15,862 nt of DNA from Rhodospirillaceae bacterium (lineage in GTDB: Bacteria > Pseudomonadota > Alphaproteobacteria > Rhodospirillales > 2-02-FULL-58-16), in contig DUZD01000035.1 of NCBI GenBank assembly GCA_013349695.1, positions 1 through 15,862 on the forward strand, given 5' to 3'. Position numbers and translations under genes: made by a program. Positions 14,434 through 15,862 of the stretch are shown here, in pieces; position 1 is the first letter of the stretch, and the number at the start of each line of letters is the position of its first letter. The notes below the pieces were generated by a model that saw only the letters and a list, made by a program, of their open reading frames with translations, did not search any database and was not told the DNA's origin.

Positions 14434-14462
14434 TTGAACCGGCATGCCCATATGGGTATATT
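14434..14462 (+). promoter_or_regulatory. Sigma-70-type promoter of rpmE with palindrome in the spacer
   Basis: TTGAAC (14434-14439), a 17-bp spacer and TATATT (14457-14462) form a well-spaced promoter with a start expected near 14469. The spacer ends in the perfect palindrome CCCATATGGG (14447-14456), which touches the -10 and could be an operator. The leader would be about 65 nt. Confidence 0.65.
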
Positions 14463-14480
14463 GGGGCTTACTCACGTCCT

Positions 14481-14495
14481 GGATCGCTTCGATCC
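14481..14495 (+). promoter_or_regulatory. Small hairpin in the rpmE leader
   Basis: GGATCG (14481-14486) and CGATCC (14490-14495) form a perfect 6-bp stem with a 3-nt loop, inside the predicted rpmE 5' untranslated region and about 38 nt before the ATG. Leaders of ribosomal protein genes often bind their own product; whether this one does is unknown. Confidence 0.35.
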
Positions 14496-14533
14496 GCAAC
14501 GATTAAAACCTTAGGACTTTGTGGAGCGGAACC

Positions 14534-14758
14534 ATGAAAGCGGATATCCATCCCGACTACCATGAAATCACCGTCCAGATGACGGACGGCACCACTTTCA
14601 CTACCCGTTCCACTTGGGGCAAAGCGGGCGATATCCTGAAACTGGATATCGATACCAAGACCCATCCCGCATGGACGGGTGTGCACCGTTTGGTCGACCG
14701 CGGTGGGCAGTTGGCGAAGTTCAACAAACGGTTCAAAGACTTCGCCCTGAAAAGCTAA
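14534..14758 (+). CDS. rpmE: 50S ribosomal protein L31 (cysteine-free type)
   Basis: L31 bridges the ribosomal subunits on the 50S side. The 74-residue protein MKADIHPDYHEITVQMTDGT has the characteristic IHPDYH start, then TRSTWGKAGDILKLDIDTKT, HPAWTG and a basic tail (KFNKRFKDFALKS). The CxxC zinc-binding cysteines of the zinc form are absent, giving the C-minus type usual in alphaproteobacteria. An upstream in-frame ATG at 14519 would add only MWSGT; I prefer 14534, which has GGAG at 14523-14526 and the conserved N-terminus. It has its own promoter and a downstream hairpin, so it looks monocistronic. Confidence 0.95.
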   Translation: MKADIHPDYHEITVQMTDGTTFTTRSTWGKAGDILKLDIDTKTHPAWTGVHRLVDRGGQLAKFNKRFKDFALKS

Positions 14759-14762
14759 ACCA

Positions 14763-14813
14763 CGGCGTCGCCGGTTCGGATCGCCAGGATATCGATCCGA
14801 ACCGGCGACGCCG
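14763..14813 (+). terminator. Perfect 21-bp inverted repeat after rpmE
   Basis: The arms 14763-14783 and 14793-14813 are perfectly complementary over 21 bp (starting CGGCGTCGCCGGTTCGGATC) with a 9-nt loop CCAGGATAT. It starts 4 bp after the rpmE stop. No T-run follows, so it is not a textbook intrinsic terminator; it may stabilise the mRNA 3' end or stop polymerase by structure alone. Its sequence is unrelated to the nearby MITE. Confidence 0.65.
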
Positions 14814-15080
14814 CGCGTACAATTATGCGCCAAGGTTTTGTTGGCTAGCGATGGCCAATGGCGCGGCGACGCAGGCAGCGAATGGCATGTTTTATTGAGT
14901 CTTATCCGGTTTCGGTCAAAATGAATTTTGGCCGCGGTTTCCGATATCTTTTAGTTTTTTTAATACTTTTTGTAAGATCACTTCCTTAAAGGAAGCGATA
15001 CGGACACAGCACGGGGGGGGGATAAGGAACGGCGCGCTTTCCCGTGGCTTTGTGCTTGTGGCCGTCTCACCGGAGATGAC
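14814..15080 (+). other. Intergenic region upstream of the last gene
   Basis: This 267-bp stretch has no credible gene. From 14890 it is AT-rich. It contains an imperfect 20-bp palindrome GGTCAAAAT/GA/ATTTTGGCC (14914-14933), T-rich runs (about 14950-14971), an inverted repeat CTTCC-TTAAA-GGAAG (about 14982-14996) and nine consecutive G (15013-15021). It presumably holds the promoter of the following gene, but I could not assign -35 and -10 boxes with confidence. Confidence 0.5.
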
Positions 15081-15862
15081 ATGGCTAGCCGCGAAATCAC
15101 TTACGAAGTCCATGTCCGGCAGAAGGGCAGATGGGAGATTCACGCCCGTCATTCGGGGCAGAAACAGGATGCCGCCACTCATGAGGCCAAGGTCCTCGAT
15201 CAGTTGGCAAGCGTCGAAGCCGTCAAGGTCATCAAAGAATCCTACGAAATCGAAACAGGCCTTTGCCAAGAAATCGTCGTCTATCAGAGTCCAGGTCCAA
15301 AAAGCTCGTCCCCGGGCAAAGGTGGTGGAAGGGCCGAGCCGGGACCGCCGTCCGCCGCCGGCGGGAGCTCGGCGAGGCGGAAAGCGCCGAGGACTGGGGC
15401 GGCCGCCCTCGAAGATACAGAGGGATCCCGTCCCTCCCCATCCCGGAAAATGAAAAAAAGCAAGAAGGACACGTTCAGCGCTGTCCTGGTAAAGGTGCTG
15501 TTTATCATCTTGATCAGCGTCATCGTTGCCACGGTAACGACGGCGCTGGCATTTCCATTCATCAGCGACAGCACGTTATTTGGGATGCATTCGAGCACCA
15601 ACATTCGGACCCTCGTCCTTTTGTCTATTTTCCTCTTTGTTTTTCTGGCCATTGCGACGCCCATGGTGCGTTCCTTGATGGCGAAAACCCATTTGGAATC
15701 GGCGGGCCATGAAGGGCAAGCGGCTCCGGGTTGGTCCATGTTACAGTCAGCGGCGAGGTCCACCCGCCCGCGACCGTCGCCGAAACGTCATGGCGGCGGC
15801 GTCAAGGCCAAAACGTCCGGCAAGGCGGACGCCGCCGCCGCCGCCTCGCAAAAAGCTTTGAA
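15081..15862 (+). CDS. Hypothetical two-helix membrane protein, cut by window edge
   Basis: This reading frame is open from ATG 15081 to the window end (260 codons, 3' end missing); CGGAG at 15071-15075 supports the start. I do not recognise it. Residues 1-70 form a compact domain (REITYEVHVRQKGRWEIHAR, then DQLASVEAVKVIKESYEIET, then IVVYQS). Residues 71-130 are a Gly/Pro/Ser/Arg-rich disordered linker. Two membrane helices follow at about 133-158 and 176-197 with a short polar loop between them. The rest is basic and Ala/Gly-rich, with an AAAAA run near the edge. Both termini would face the same side. The role is unknown. Confidence 0.7.
   Translation, partial: MASREITYEVHVRQKGRWEIHARHSGQKQDAATHEAKVLDQLASVEAVKVIKESYEIETGLCQEIVVYQSPGPKSSSPGKGGGRAEPGPPSAAGGSSARRKAPRTGAAALEDTEGSRPSPSRKMKKSKKDTFSAVLVKVLFIILISVIVATVTTALAFPFISDSTLFGMHSSTNIRTLVLLSIFLFVFLAIATPMVRSLMAKTHLESAGHEGQAAPGWSMLQSAARSTRPRPSPKRHGGGVKAKTSGKADAAAAASQKAL

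Noticed and set aside
14614..14898. 94-codon plus-strand frame running through rpmE and its hairpin.
   Set aside because: It is out of frame with the well-supported L31 gene and translates the inverted repeat into a meaningless sequence.

Overview
The window reads as a moderately GC-rich alphaproteobacterial chromosome segment. Rhodospirillales or a close relative is my inference from the gene order (yebC-ruvCAB, zapA with 6S RNA and ymdB, gap with thiE, efp and an inositol-monophosphatase gene, rpmE) and from the protein types, for example an L31 without the zinc-binding cysteines and a DUF4164-like partner upstream of zapA. Most of it is housekeeping sequence. No rRNA, tRNA, CRISPR array, integrase or complete insertion sequence was seen.

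Layout. Minus strand, 99-3079: yebC, ruvC, ruvA, ruvB. The three ruv genes are joined by ATGA stop/start overlaps and form the Holliday-junction resolution operon. Minus strand, 3232-5000: a DUF4164-like coiled-coil gene, zapA, a 6S RNA and ymdB, read from a recognisable sigma-70-type promoter near 5027-5056. Plus strand, 5241-8918: gap, an unrecognised 148-residue protein, thiE, efp and an inositol-monophosphatase family gene. Plus strand, 9037-12602: a three-gene envelope cassette of a secreted OmpA-domain protein with a long Pro/Lys repeat linker, a MotA/TolQ/ExbB-type channel and a MotB-like coiled-coil/OmpA stator partner. An MFS transporter follows at 12637-13848. A frataxin gene (cyaY) converges on it from the other strand. 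rpmE follows on the plus strand with a clear promoter and a 21-bp perfect terminator-like hairpin. The right edge cuts a membrane-protein gene of unknown function.

The most unusual element is a 152-bp transposase-free miniature inverted-repeat element (MITE) with perfect 47-bp terminal inverted repeats and a TAA target duplication. It sits exactly between the convergent MFS and cyaY genes. Before insertion the two stop codons would have overlapped on a TTAA palindrome. The duplication preserves the MFS stop, and the last base of the element gives cyaY a new TAG stop. The element can fold into one long hairpin and may now serve as a two-way terminator.

Other points of interest are the envelope ion-channel/OmpA cassette; the absence of the 5-formyl-THF cyclo-ligase gene expected between 6S RNA and ymdB; the absence of tkt, pgk and fba around gap; and similar CCCA..TGGG palindromes upstream of gap, ompA and rpmE. 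All calls come from reading the sequence alone; no database search was run.
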